A DNA stretch of 64,000 nt from JAFGLZ01 sp964622545 (GCA_964622545.1 CAZUQM010000001.1:324298-388297); one strand, 5' to 3'. Counted from the stretch's first letter, positions 44,029-51,440 are shown. The notes: a model not told the origin generated them from the sequence alone. Made by a program: numbers and translations.

Positions 44029-44078
44029 TGTCGGTCGGCTGACCGACACTAACCGACAACCGCACGCAAGCACCGACA
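44029..44078 (+). promoter_or_regulatory. Phased ACCGACA repeats (operator or iterons)
   Basis: ACCGACA occurs at 44042, 44052 and 44072, i.e. at 10- and 20-base steps on one face of the helix. An inverted copy at 44029 makes the perfect palindrome TGTCGGTC-GGCT-GACCGACA. They lie between the 43242 gene and the small HTH gene at 44122, just upstream of a TATCAT-like -10. Either an operator for an element HTH protein or replication iterons would fit. Confidence 0.6.
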
Positions 44079-44121
44079 CACCCCTTATCATGCCGTCGTG
44101 GTTCTGGAGAAAGGACACACG

Positions 44122-44334
44122 ATGGCGGACACGTTCAGACTTGATTCGAACGCGGTCTATGACGACGGGGCCCTTGTACTGGGGCTAGGCCTGACACATG
44201 CGACCCTGGCCAACGCTAGGCGGCGGGGCGAGCTTCGCTACGCCCGCAAAGGCCGTCGCGTTCTGTATCTCGGCCGATGGGTTGGGGACTGGTTGGAGCG
44301 GGATCAGGCGGGCCAGGGGGTGGCCGATGAGTGA
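44122..44334 (+). CDS. Small HTH (excisionase/AlpA-like) protein
   Basis: 70 residues. The core LGLTHATLANARRRGELRYARKGRRVLYLGRWVGDWL is a MerR/AlpA-type winged HTH with the typical wing (GRRVLY) and final helix of excisionases. The start at 44122 has GAAAGGA six bases upstream. It lies right after the phased ACCGACA repeats, a likely target. It overlaps the next gene by eight bases. It may direct excision or act as an operon repressor. Confidence 0.7.
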   Translation: MADTFRLDSNAVYDDGALVLGLGLTHATLANARRRGELRYARKGRRVLYLGRWVGDWLERDQAGQGVADE

Positions 44335-45136
44335 TCGCTTCGCACGACTGCCCGCCCAGTGGATCACATCGGCGGTGCTGTCCCATTTGTCGGCGGCCGA
44401 CCTGAAGGTTTCACTCGCGTTGGGGGTTCACGTTGACCGTGACTACTGTTGCCATCCGTCGGTAGCCCGCATCGCCAATCTGACCGGGTTGGCCGAGAGG
44501 TCGGTAACGAGATCACTTCGCCGGTTGGAGTCTCTCGGGCTGGTCGTCACGCGCCGGGGTGCCGGCCCCGGCGGGACCAATTCTTACCGGGTCACCCCTG
44601 ACCCGTCGGTCACCCCTGACCGAGCCGTCCGTACCCCCCTGACCGAGCCGTCCGTACCCCCTGACCGGCGGGTCAGTCAAACATCCCAAGAACATCCCAT
44701 AGGACATCCCAGTTTGTCGACTCCGTCGACGATCGAAGATCAACGACTTGATCCGCCCCCTTCCAAGCCTTCACCGAACGGCGAGCAACACCCCGAGAAA
44801 TCCAGGGGTCAGCGCTTCGTCGACGAGCTCGTGCGCGTCGCGCCGTCCGTCGCCGTCGATCCGGGAACCGGCCAGCCGGACGGACGCGTTCTTGGCGTGG
44901 CTCGCATTGTCAACGGGCATGAACCCGTCGACGCCGGGTGGCTCATCGACACGGCACGACGGCTACACGAGCAATTCCCCGACGGGCACTTCACGAACCG
45001 CAAGGGCTCCCGCGTCCGAACCGTCTCGGTCTGGCGGAGACAGGCCGACGCCCACGTTGACGACATTCGCCGGAACCCGCCATTGAAGACCATCGGCGAA
45101 ATCTGCGACGGCAGCCTTGCGAGGGCCCAGTTATGA
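44327..45136 (+). CDS. Winged-helix DNA-binding protein, probable replication-associated
   Basis: 269 residues. The N-terminal domain (residues 15-75) has SVARIANLTGLAERSVTRSL, a winged HTH like those of phage replication proteins (helix_turn_helix_36 type). It is followed by a disordered Pro/Thr-rich linker with repeats of TPDR/PPDR around 90-160 and a C-terminal domain of unknown fold. This architecture, immediately upstream of a DnaB-type helicase with a four-base ATGA overlap, is that of phage helicase-loader/initiator genes. The start at 44327 precedes the domain; the upstream frame is a shadow of the excisionase-like gene. Confidence 0.68.
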   Translation: MSDRFARLPAQWITSAVLSHLSAADLKVSLALGVHVDRDYCCHPSVARIANLTGLAERSVTRSLRRLESLGLVVTRRGAGPGGTNSYRVTPDPSVTPDRAVRTPLTEPSVPPDRRVSQTSQEHPIGHPSLSTPSTIEDQRLDPPPSKPSPNGEQHPEKSRGQRFVDELVRVAPSVAVDPGTGQPDGRVLGVARIVNGHEPVDAGWLIDTARRLHEQFPDGHFTNRKGSRVRTVSVWRRQADAHVDDIRRNPPLKTIGEICDGSLARAQL

Positions 45137-46476
45137 CCTTACCCGATCAGATCGTCCCGCCGACCGACACCGACGCCGAGGCGGCCGTCCTTGGCGGGCT
45201 GCTACTCGACAACGAACGGGTTGACGACGTGTTGGCAATGCTACCGTCGGCCGATGTCTTCTCACTGGATGCTCACCGGGGCCTCTACGCGGCCTTGGTG
45301 GGGCTTCATCGGGCCGGGGCACCCTTGGACCTTGTGACCGTCAAGGACGCGCTCAGGCGGGCCAAGAGCGGCGGAGAGGATGCCGTCGGCCTCGTGGTGG
45401 ACTTGGCCCAGTCTGTACCGTCAGCCGCCAACGTCTGCCATTACGCGAAAATCGTCGCCGACCTTCACCGTCGGCGTGAAGTCATGAGGACGATGCACAA
45501 GGGCTACTCGGCCGTCGCTCGCCCTAACGGTGACGACCTGGCCGACGTGGCCGGCGGGATCGTTCGCAGCATCGCCGACGCCCTCGACTATGGCACGGTG
45601 GGCGAGCTCGAGCCCATCGACAGAATCGCGGCGCGAACTCTGGAACCTACCGAACGCGGCCAGACGTTGCCCAGCGGCATCCCGCTGCTGAAAGACTACG
45701 GCCCCACGACCGGCAGCTACATCGTCTTGGGCGCTCGGCCATCGGTCGGCAAAACCTCGCTCCTGGCGCAGATCGCGCTCGAGACGGCCAAGGCCGGGAA
45801 GCACGTGCTGTTGATCAGCCAAGAACAGCCGCCGGATGAAATCGGCTCGCGCCTGCTGTCGCGACTATCCGGCATCAGCACATTCGACTTGAAGCAGCCC
45901 GAACTCCGCAACGGCCGCGCGGCCGACGTGAAGGCCGCACAGCAGACGCTGACCGAGTGCGCGCCGTTCTTGCACCTGGCGGGGCGGCAATCATCTATCG
46001 AGGCCATGACGGCCCTCGTGAATCGGACGCGCCGACGTGTCGGCAAGCTGTCGCTCGTGGCTGTCGACTACTTGCAGTTGTGCCACGCCCGAGGCCAACA
46101 CCAAAACCGCAACGACGAGCTTTCGCGGATCAGCGGAGAGGTTGCATCGTGGAGGCACGACGGCCCGGCCGTCATCGCGGCATCGCAGTTGAATCGAGAG
46201 GTCACGAAGCGGGGCAGCGGTGCCAAGCCGACGTTGGCCGACCTTCGCGACTGCGGCGCGATTGAGCAAGATGCGGATGCGGTCTGGTTGCTTCACGAGA
46301 AGGACCGCGGCACGGGCCCGTCGGCACGAAAGGTTGAACTGCTGATCGAGAAGAATCGGTCGGGCCCGTGCGGTTCGGTCGACCTGACATTCTGGCCATC
46401 GGCGTACACGTTCAAGGACACGGACACGATGCCGCTTGGCGACCCAGGCCTGGCGGGCATCGCCAACCCATTCTAG
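45133..46476 (+). CDS. dnaB: DnaB-type replicative helicase of the element
   Basis: A 447-residue protein with the DnaB N-terminal domain (AEAAVLGGLLLDNERVDDV, about 14-115) and RecA-like C-terminal domain. The latter has Walker A GARPSVGKTS near 199, Walker B LVAVDYLQL near 310, ASQLNR, LRDCGAIEQDAD (sensor H4, Cys replacing the usual Ser) and an arginine finger in EKNRSGPCG. It unwinds DNA ahead of the fork during element replication. No intein or linker expansion. Overlaps the winged-helix gene by four bases. Its sequence is divergent from a host replicative DnaB, as expected for a mobile element's own copy. Confidence 0.88.
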   Translation: MTLPDQIVPPTDTDAEAAVLGGLLLDNERVDDVLAMLPSADVFSLDAHRGLYAALVGLHRAGAPLDLVTVKDALRRAKSGGEDAVGLVVDLAQSVPSAANVCHYAKIVADLHRRREVMRTMHKGYSAVARPNGDDLADVAGGIVRSIADALDYGTVGELEPIDRIAARTLEPTERGQTLPSGIPLLKDYGPTTGSYIVLGARPSVGKTSLLAQIALETAKAGKHVLLISQEQPPDEIGSRLLSRLSGISTFDLKQPELRNGRAADVKAAQQTLTECAPFLHLAGRQSSIEAMTALVNRTRRRVGKLSLVAVDYLQLCHARGQHQNRNDELSRISGEVASWRHDGPAVIAASQLNREVTKRGSGAKPTLADLRDCGAIEQDADAVWLLHEKDRGTGPSARKVELLIEKNRSGPCGSVDLTFWPSAYTFKDTDTMPLGDPGLAGIANPF

Positions 46477-46489
46477 CGGAGGTCAAGAC

Positions 46490-46708
46490 ATGAACGCGGA
46501 ACGACTCAACGCGACGATCGCAGAGACACGCCTTAGGGCTGCGATCAAGGACGCGCTCGAGGCCGAGCGATTGGTGCGACGGGCCCAGGAAGCCCAAGGG
46601 AGCGACAAAGGCAGAGGTGACACAGCGGAAGGCTCTGCTCGACGTGCTGGGGGCAGGGGAACTCGCGATCTAGAGACGACAAGGCAAGTGGGGGCTGAAC
46701 GAAAGTGA
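46490..46708 (+). CDS. Small hypothetical element protein
   Basis: 72 residues, Arg/Glu/Ala-rich and mostly helical (TIAETRLRAAIKDALEAERLVRRAQEAQ split into helical segments), with a Gly/Arg tail. GGAGG lies seven bases before the ATG at 46490, supporting real translation. It ends in a GTGA overlap with the next gene. No family was recognised. Confidence 0.6.
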   Translation: MNAERLNATIAETRLRAAIKDALEAERLVRRAQEAQGSDKGRGDTAEGSARRAGGRGTRDLETTRQVGAERK

Positions 46709-47022
46709 TACCGAGACGCGGACAGACACGAGAACAGATGATCGCGGAGAGGGCAGCGCAAGTGCAGCCCATGTATCGACCGTTGTACCGGAGGGCTGTG
46801 AGCGGGGAGGCCTCACCACGGGAGGCGATCAAGGCCCAGTGTCTTGAATGCCAGGGGTGGGATCGTCGTGGCGTGGCGGAATGCACGGCGCCCGCGTGTC
46901 CGCTGTTCGCTTACCGACCCTACGCGAACCACGATGGTCGGGGCGACTCAGGATCACTGAGACCGGCCGACAGGGCGGGGAAATCGACCGTAGAGGCCAG
47001 GAAACATGCGGCGGCACCCTAG
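46705..47022 (+). CDS. Four-cysteine small element protein
   Basis: 105 residues with a GTG start overlapping the previous stop (GTGA). A basic N-terminal helix (REQMIAERAAQVQPMYRPLYRRAV) is followed by a C-x2-C ... C-x4-C cluster (Cys46, 49, 60, 65; CLECQGW ... ECTAPACPLF), likely a zinc site. Similar small proteins occur in planctomycete phages and islands; the function is unknown. Part of the continuous element operon. Confidence 0.62.
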   Translation: MIPRRGQTREQMIAERAAQVQPMYRPLYRRAVSGEASPREAIKAQCLECQGWDRRGVAECTAPACPLFAYRPYANHDGRGDSGSLRPADRAGKSTVEARKHAAAP

Positions 47023-47111
47023 GGGTGCGACCGGTTCGGGCGTGGCGTTATTGCATACGAACCTCGCCGAGAGAGCGGGGTTACGGACAACGTGACAAGG
47101 GGACGGACCAA

Positions 47112-47351
47112 GTGAGCAGTGAGCAGACCAAGGACGGACAGACGACCAAGACCATCGAGACGGTCCGCGACGTGCCGACGCTGGCGTTGCGACCCAAGGA
47201 CGCGGCCCGGGCGATCGGCATCAGCGAGCGTCTACTGTGGACGCAAACGAACATGGGCCTCATCCCGTGCGTTCGGATCGGCCAGGCGGTGCTGTATCCC
47301 GTCGAGGTGCTGCGGACGTGGCTGGCGGATCAGGCCGGCAAGACAGGCTAA
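47112..47351 (+). CDS. Small HTH (AlpA/excisionase-like) protein
   Basis: 79 residues with GTG start. The core LRPKDAARAIGISERLLWTQTNMGLIPCVRIGQAVLYPVEVLRTWL is a typical excisionase-type HTH with wing and final helix. AAGGGG lies upstream. It is a second such protein in the same operon (see 44122), about 500 bases before the recombinase, and so is the better candidate for the excisionase that works with it. Confidence 0.72.
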   Translation: MSSEQTKDGQTTKTIETVRDVPTLALRPKDAARAIGISERLLWTQTNMGLIPCVRIGQAVLYPVEVLRTWLADQAGKTG

Positions 47352-47447
47352 TTCGAGGATTCTCGGCAGCCCGACTTGACTAGCGCCGGATCGTGCGTCA
47401 TACTGTAGACAGACGGGGGCAGGCCGGACGAACGAGGGGCCGACGCG

Positions 47448-47630
47448 ATGGCCGAGCTGATCGAAGGAATCCGGACGATGCGATGGCACGCCGACTGGCC
47501 CGAGACGCTGGGGTGGATCGAGCGCCGGGCGGCTCAAGAGCTGATGGACGGCCGGATCGAACTCCACGACGCCAAGGCCATCCGGCGGGCCTGCGATGAG
47601 GCGGCGGCACGACTCAGGACCGAGGGCTAA
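47448..47630 (+). CDS. Very small hypothetical protein
   Basis: 60 residues, helical and charged (WIERRAAQELMDGRIELHD). GAGGGG lies eight bases before the ATG, and the stop is two bases before the next start, which supports translation. No family recognised. Confidence 0.5.
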   Translation: MAELIEGIRTMRWHADWPETLGWIERRAAQELMDGRIELHDAKAIRRACDEAAARLRTEG

Positions 47631-47632
47631 CG

Positions 47633-47842
47633 ATGTCATTCCGAGCGATCGTGAAGACGGAAGTGGATCGGCAGGGGCTTAGCGGTTACAGGCTGGCCAA
47701 GCTGTCCGATACGCCGATGCGGACGGTGCAGGCCTATCTGAGCGGTGAGCGGGACTTGACCGGCGAAAGGCTCGCCAAGCTGTGTAAGGCGCTGGGGCTG
47801 GAACTCCGGCCGAGGAAGCAGGCGCGGCGCAAGGGGAGGTAA
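47633..47842 (+). CDS. Small XRE-type HTH protein
   Basis: 69 residues. SGYRLAKLSDTPMRTVQAYLSGERDLTGERLAKLCKALGLEL is a Cro/CI-type helix-turn-helix followed by a basic tail. GAGGG precedes the ATG. It is immediately upstream of the recombinase with a five-base gap, so it may control its expression or the switch between states. Confidence 0.72.
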   Translation: MSFRAIVKTEVDRQGLSGYRLAKLSDTPMRTVQAYLSGERDLTGERLAKLCKALGLELRPRKQARRKGR

Positions 47843-47847
47843 CCAGG

Positions 47848-49425
47848 ATGGCCAAGGGCAAACGTCAACGCGGCAACGGCCAGGGCTCGTTGTTCAGGCG
47901 ATCGAAGACCGGACCGTGGTACATCTCGTGGTACACGGCCGACGGCAAGCGACCGTCGGAGAGCACCGGCACCACGGACAAGGCGACGGCGCAGCGCATC
48001 TTGAATCAGCGGGTGGCCGAGGTGGCCTTGCGACGTGGCGGGGTGATCGACGCGACGATGGACACCATCGCCAAGCAGGCGGCCAGGCCCATCGAAGAAC
48101 ACCTTGACGACTATCGGGCGACGATGCAGACGGCCGGCAGGAAGGCCAAGACGATCAGCGACAACATCGGCTTCATCCAGTGGGTGACCGAGCATAACGG
48201 CTGGCAGACGGCGGGCGAGATCACGGCCGACGGCGTGAACCGCTACGGTCGATCATTGGCCGAGGCGGGGCGGTCGGCCCAGACGATCCGCAACCACCTA
48301 TCGGCGGTCAAGGCCTTCACCAAGTGGTTGAGCACGCATGCCAAGCTGCCACGCGATCCGCTCATGTCGGTGAAGCGACCGAGCGCCAAGGCGGACCGCC
48401 GGCGTGAACGGCGGATGCTGCTCCCCGATGAATGGCAGTGGTTGAGATCGGCGACGGAGAAAGCGGAGCGGTACGGCATGCCGGGAGCAGAGCGGATGCT
48501 GCTCTACACGACTGCGATTCAGACGGGGCTAAGGGCTTCGGAGCTGGCCAGTCTGAGGCGCGGCCAGCTCTTTCTGGATGCCGAGCACCCCTACATCACG
48601 GTCAAGGCCAAGGCCACCAAGAACGCCAAGGATGCTCGACAGTACATCCAGGCGGGGCTGGCGGAGCAGCTCAGGGAGCACGTGGCCACGAAGACACCGA
48701 ACGCGGCGGTGTTCACGCTGCCGGATCGTCATGACCTGGCCAAGATGATCCGCGCCGACCTGGCCGACGCCCGGCAGGCGTGGCTCGATGCGGTTCCCCA
48801 CGACCCCGAGGAACGCGACAGGCGGCTCCAGAGCGACTTTCTAGCCGAGGCCAACCACGAGGGCGCAACGCTCGACTTTCACAGCCTACGGCACACGTGC
48901 GGTGCGTGGCTGGCGTTGAGCGGTGCGCACCCGAAGGCGATCCAGGCGGTGATGCGGCATAGCACGATTACGTTGACGATGGACACTTACGGCCACCTGG
49001 TTCCCGGCCAGGAAGCCGAGACGGTGGCGCGGTTCCCTTCCATGCTGCCAGACGAGACGGAGGCGGCGCAGGCGACGGGCACGTACGACGTGGTTTCGGC
49101 CTCCGAGAGTTACAGCAGTACGTACAGCAGTAGGATTGCGAAATCGTCCGAACGCGTGCGACCTTGTGCGAACGGATCGGCGGCGGGCGATGAAGACCAC
49201 GCAAAGGCGAGTGCGCGAAAAGCCGCTCCAATTGCGGGTATCGGCGATGGTGTGCGATGTAACACAACGGGAATCGGAGAGGGTGGGATTCGAACCCACG
49301 GAACAGGAAAACCTGCTCAACGGTTTTCAAGACCGCCGCCTTCAGCCACTCGGCCACCTCTCCATGTCGGCAGCGGGGGCACCCGCCCCGCCGTCCGGGT
49401 TCCTCCCAACGCCGTCTGTCGATGA
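47848..49425 (+). CDS. int: Tyrosine recombinase (integrase) whose frame crosses the att site
   Basis: A 525-residue protein in the integrated state. N-terminal SAM-like DNA-binding domain (about 90-180) and catalytic domain with Arg in TGLRASEL near 229, HSLRH near 344-348, His in MRHST near 371 and the nucleophile Tyr in MDTYGHL near 380. Everything after about 410 is low-signal; residues 476 onward are antisense translation of the tRNA-Ser gene (GGIRTHGTGKPAQRFSRPP). In the excised circle the same frame continues to 40619 instead. GGGAGG is upstream of the ATG. This is the last gene of the element's operon. Confidence 0.9.
   Translation: MAKGKRQRGNGQGSLFRRSKTGPWYISWYTADGKRPSESTGTTDKATAQRILNQRVAEVALRRGGVIDATMDTIAKQAARPIEEHLDDYRATMQTAGRKAKTISDNIGFIQWVTEHNGWQTAGEITADGVNRYGRSLAEAGRSAQTIRNHLSAVKAFTKWLSTHAKLPRDPLMSVKRPSAKADRRRERRMLLPDEWQWLRSATEKAERYGMPGAERMLLYTTAIQTGLRASELASLRRGQLFLDAEHPYITVKAKATKNAKDARQYIQAGLAEQLREHVATKTPNAAVFTLPDRHDLAKMIRADLADARQAWLDAVPHDPEERDRRLQSDFLAEANHEGATLDFHSLRHTCGAWLALSGAHPKAIQAVMRHSTITLTMDTYGHLVPGQEAETVARFPSMLPDETEAAQATGTYDVVSASESYSSTYSSRIAKSSERVRPCANGSAAGDEDHAKASARKAAPIAGIGDGVRCNTTGIGEGGIRTHGTGKPAQRFSRPPPSATRPPLHVGSGGTRPAVRVPPNAVCR
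49111..49132 (+). repeat. Paired decamer, candidate recombinase arm site (right)
   Basis: TACAGCAGTA at 49111 and 49123 with the same 12-base period and orientation as the pair at 40479. Lies 143 bases before the core, within the recombinase coding end. Confidence 0.55.
49275..49338 (+). other. Right attachment core (within tRNA-Ser)
   Basis: 64 bases identical to 40361-40424 and lying wholly inside the intact tRNA-Ser gene, starting exactly at the discriminator base and covering its 3' region through the anticodon arm. Integration here restores a whole tRNA gene. Confidence 0.92.
49275..49363 (-). tRNA. tRNA-Ser (anticodon UGA)
   Basis: 89 bases including discriminator G. Acceptor stem GGAGAGG/CCTCTCC, D arm, anticodon stem-loop CGGT-CTTGAAA-ACCG with anticodon TGA, a long class II variable arm, and T arm GTGGG-TTCGAAT-CCCAC. 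CCA is not encoded. Its 3' part is the integration target of the neighbouring element. The recombinase frame runs through it on the opposite strand. Confidence 0.95.
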
Positions 49426-49540
49426 TATCGAACCGCCCGCCGCCGATCAATCGACCCGGCCATGCCCGCACCCCGATCCGCCACGATCGCCTCCGCACGC
49501 TGCTCCCGAAGGCGGGGCTGGCCCCCTCCCCGCCGATCGC

Positions 49541-49546
49541 TACAAT
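49541..49546 (+). promoter_or_regulatory. -10-like box directly before accD
   Basis: TACAAT ends seven bases before the accD ATG, so a transcript from it would start at or next to the start codon (leaderless). No good -35 was found. Confidence 0.35.
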
Positions 49547-49552
49547 AGGGTC

Positions 49553-50371
49553 ATGGCCAAGAAGATCGACGTACCGGAAGGACTCTGGCAGCGGTGCCCC
49601 CACTGCGAGCAGACCGTCTATCAGAAGGACGTGGAGGAGCAGCTCAACGTCTGCCCCCAGTGCAGCTTCCACCACCGCGTCAGCGCCCGCCGGCGGATCA
49701 CCCAACTCACCGACCCCGACACCTTCGAGGAGATCGCGTCCGACCTGGTCAGCACCGACCCGCTCAAGTTCGCCTGGGACCCCGGCGACGGTAAGACCAC
49801 CTACAAGCAACGCCTCCAGCAGATGCAGGACGAGACCGACGCCACCGAAGGCATGGTCATCGGCAAGGGCTTCATCCGCGGCCGGTCCGTCGTCCTCGGC
49901 GCCATGGATCCGTTCTTCATCATGGGCTCGATGGGGGCCGTCACCGGCGAGAAGGTCGTCCTGGCCGTCGAACGCGCCATGGAGGACGACCTGCCCCTGG
50001 TCCTCTGCACGGCCAGCGGCGGGGCCCGCATGCACGAGGGCATGGTCTCGCTCATGCAGATGGCCCGGACCAGCGCAGCCCTGGCACGATTCGATCGGGC
50101 CGGCGGGCTCTACATCGTCGTCATGACCGACCCCACCACGGCCGGGGTGGCCGCCAGCTTCGCCTTTTTGGGCGATTTCATCCTCGCCGAGCCCGGGGCT
50201 CTGATCGGCTTCGCGGGCCCGCGCGTCATCTGGAACGCCATCCGTACCGAGCTGCCCGAAGGATTCCAACGCGCCGAGTTCATGCTCGAACACGGCTTCG
50301 TCGATCGCGTCGTCGCTCGCAAGAACCTCCGCAGCGAGATCGCCCGCATCATCGACTACTGCGGCAAGTAG
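49553..50371 (+). CDS. accD: Acetyl-CoA carboxylase carboxyltransferase subunit beta
   Basis: First committed step of fatty acid synthesis, moving the carboxyl group from biotin to acetyl-CoA together with AccA. 272 residues with the N-terminal zinc ribbon (Cys15, Cys18, Cys34, Cys37; CPHC ... CPQC) and crotonase-like core (ASGGARMHEGMVSLMQMART, GALIGFAGPRVI, GFQRAEFMLEHGFVD). The start at 49553 is where homology begins; the long upstream open frame crosses the tRNA and is not coding. No Shine-Dalgarno site is visible, matching a possible leaderless transcript. Confidence 0.95.
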   Translation: MAKKIDVPEGLWQRCPHCEQTVYQKDVEEQLNVCPQCSFHHRVSARRRITQLTDPDTFEEIASDLVSTDPLKFAWDPGDGKTTYKQRLQQMQDETDATEGMVIGKGFIRGRSVVLGAMDPFFIMGSMGAVTGEKVVLAVERAMEDDLPLVLCTASGGARMHEGMVSLMQMARTSAALARFDRAGGLYIVVMTDPTTAGVAASFAFLGDFILAEPGALIGFAGPRVIWNAIRTELPEGFQRAEFMLEHGFVDRVVARKNLRSEIARIIDYCGK

Positions 50372-50397
50372 GCCGCCACATCCAGGAGGGCTAGGCC

Positions 50398-51324
50398 ATG
50401 CAACGCCACGTCGTCGTTGTCCTGCTCACCCTGACCCCGAGCCTGGCCGCCGCCCCGCCGGAGGCCGAGATCGTCCGGTATCCGACGCCCGACGGCGTCC
50501 GCATCGTGGCCGACTACTACCCGCCGAAGGCCGGCGTCCGCAAACCCGCCCCCGTCGTCATCATGCTGCACCAATACCCCTCGACCCGCTCGAGCTGGAG
50601 GCCCCTGGCCGAGCTCTTTCACGAGGCCGGCTACGCGGTGCTCGCGCCCGACCTGCGGGGCCACGGCGACAGCGTCGAGCCGAAGTCGATGCACCTCGTC
50701 AAGGGCAAGGCCGATCGCGACCCCAAGCACTATAAGGAGGCCTACCAGGACGTTCTCGGTGCCTACGAGTGGCTCCGCGAGCGCGACGAGGTCGACCGAT
50801 CGCGGATCGCCCTGGTCGGAGCCAGCATCGGCTGCAGCGTGTCGCTGGCCTACGCCGCGACCGATCCGTCCGTCGACGTGGTCGCCTGCCTCTCACCCGG
50901 GCTGGACTACTTCGGGGTCAACTCCGTCCGCGACATCAAGAACCTCGACCGCCGGCCCGTCCTGCTGGTCTCGCCCAAGCCCGAGGCCGACAGCAGTCGC
51001 ACGCTCGGCAAGAACGCCCAGAAGGCCACCGTCAAGGTGTACGAGGCCAGCGACCTGCACGGCACGTTCATGTTCGGCCAGGTTCCGGGCGTCGAGAAGC
51101 TCGTGCTCGACTTTGTCGACGAGCACATCGGCAGGCCCGGCGGCCCGCGCGTGGTCGGCAGCATCAAGTCGACCAAGTACCACAAGCCCGACTGCCGCTA
51201 TGCCGTGCCCGACCCCGACAACCGCTACTCGGTCCGCAAGGAAAACCTCCGCGTCTTCAGCTCGCCCGAGGAGGCCCTTGGCCGCGGTTACACGCCCTGC
51301 AAGCGGTGCTTCAAGGGCAAGTGA
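50398..51324 (+). CDS. Exported alpha/beta hydrolase with C-terminal Ada-like Cys domain
   Basis: A 308-residue protein. Signal peptide (VVVVLLTLTPSLAAA), then an alpha/beta hydrolase of the dienelactone-hydrolase type (VIMLHQYPSTRSSW, LAPDLRGHGDS, nucleophile Ser in VGASIGCS near 142, ending with a SDLHGTFMF His region). Residues 258-306 form a small extra domain (TKYHKPDCRY ... GYTPCKRCFKG) resembling the Ada-type metal-binding domain found at the ends of secreted nucleases. AGGAGGG precedes the ATG. Its last 72 bases are exactly repeated at 53782. Confidence 0.82.
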   Translation: MQRHVVVVLLTLTPSLAAAPPEAEIVRYPTPDGVRIVADYYPPKAGVRKPAPVVIMLHQYPSTRSSWRPLAELFHEAGYAVLAPDLRGHGDSVEPKSMHLVKGKADRDPKHYKEAYQDVLGAYEWLRERDEVDRSRIALVGASIGCSVSLAYAATDPSVDVVACLSPGLDYFGVNSVRDIKNLDRRPVLLVSPKPEADSSRTLGKNAQKATVKVYEASDLHGTFMFGQVPGVEKLVLDFVDEHIGRPGGPRVVGSIKSTKYHKPDCRYAVPDPDNRYSVRKENLRVFSSPEEALGRGYTPCKRCFKGK

Positions 51325-51326
51325 GC
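51255..51326 (+). repeat. 72-bp direct repeat, copy 1 (hydrolase 3' end)
   Basis: From CTTCAGCTCGCCCGAGGAGG to the stop codon plus two bases; identical to 53782-53853. This copy is in frame in the intact hydrolase. Confidence 0.95.
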
Positions 51327-51413
51327 GTCGAACCCCCGCAATCGACGAGCCCGAAGAACGCGGCCATTGACGAATAAGGCCCGCGCTGGCGTTCGCCCGG
51401 AGGTGTGCGATTC

Positions 51414-51440
51414 TGCGTAGGAACCGTCTGTGACGGCCTC
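51414..51440 (-). repeat. Short CCGTC/GACGG repeat (repeat A core)
   Basis: GCGTAGGAACCGTCTGTGACGG, a variant of the core at 8978, between the hydrolase and propeller genes. Confidence 0.5.

Larger units (their letters stand above)
40361..49338. mobile_element. tRNA-Ser-integrated element, about 8.9 kb
   Basis: Bounded by the 64-bp direct repeat described at both ends (8,914 bp per unit). It carries a tyrosine recombinase next to the intact tRNA, a DnaB-type helicase, a winged-helix protein, several HTH proteins, phased repeats upstream of the operon, and a beta-helix cargo gene transcribed the other way. No capsid, terminase, portal, relaxase or secretion gene was recognised. It could be a phage satellite, a replicative integrative plasmid, or a decayed phage. 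The coding strand is uniform from 43.2 to 49.4 kb. Confidence 0.88.

Noticed and set aside
49136..49552. Upstream extension of accD through the tRNA
   Set aside because: Homology to AccD starts at 49553; the upstream part is antisense tRNA and spacer.
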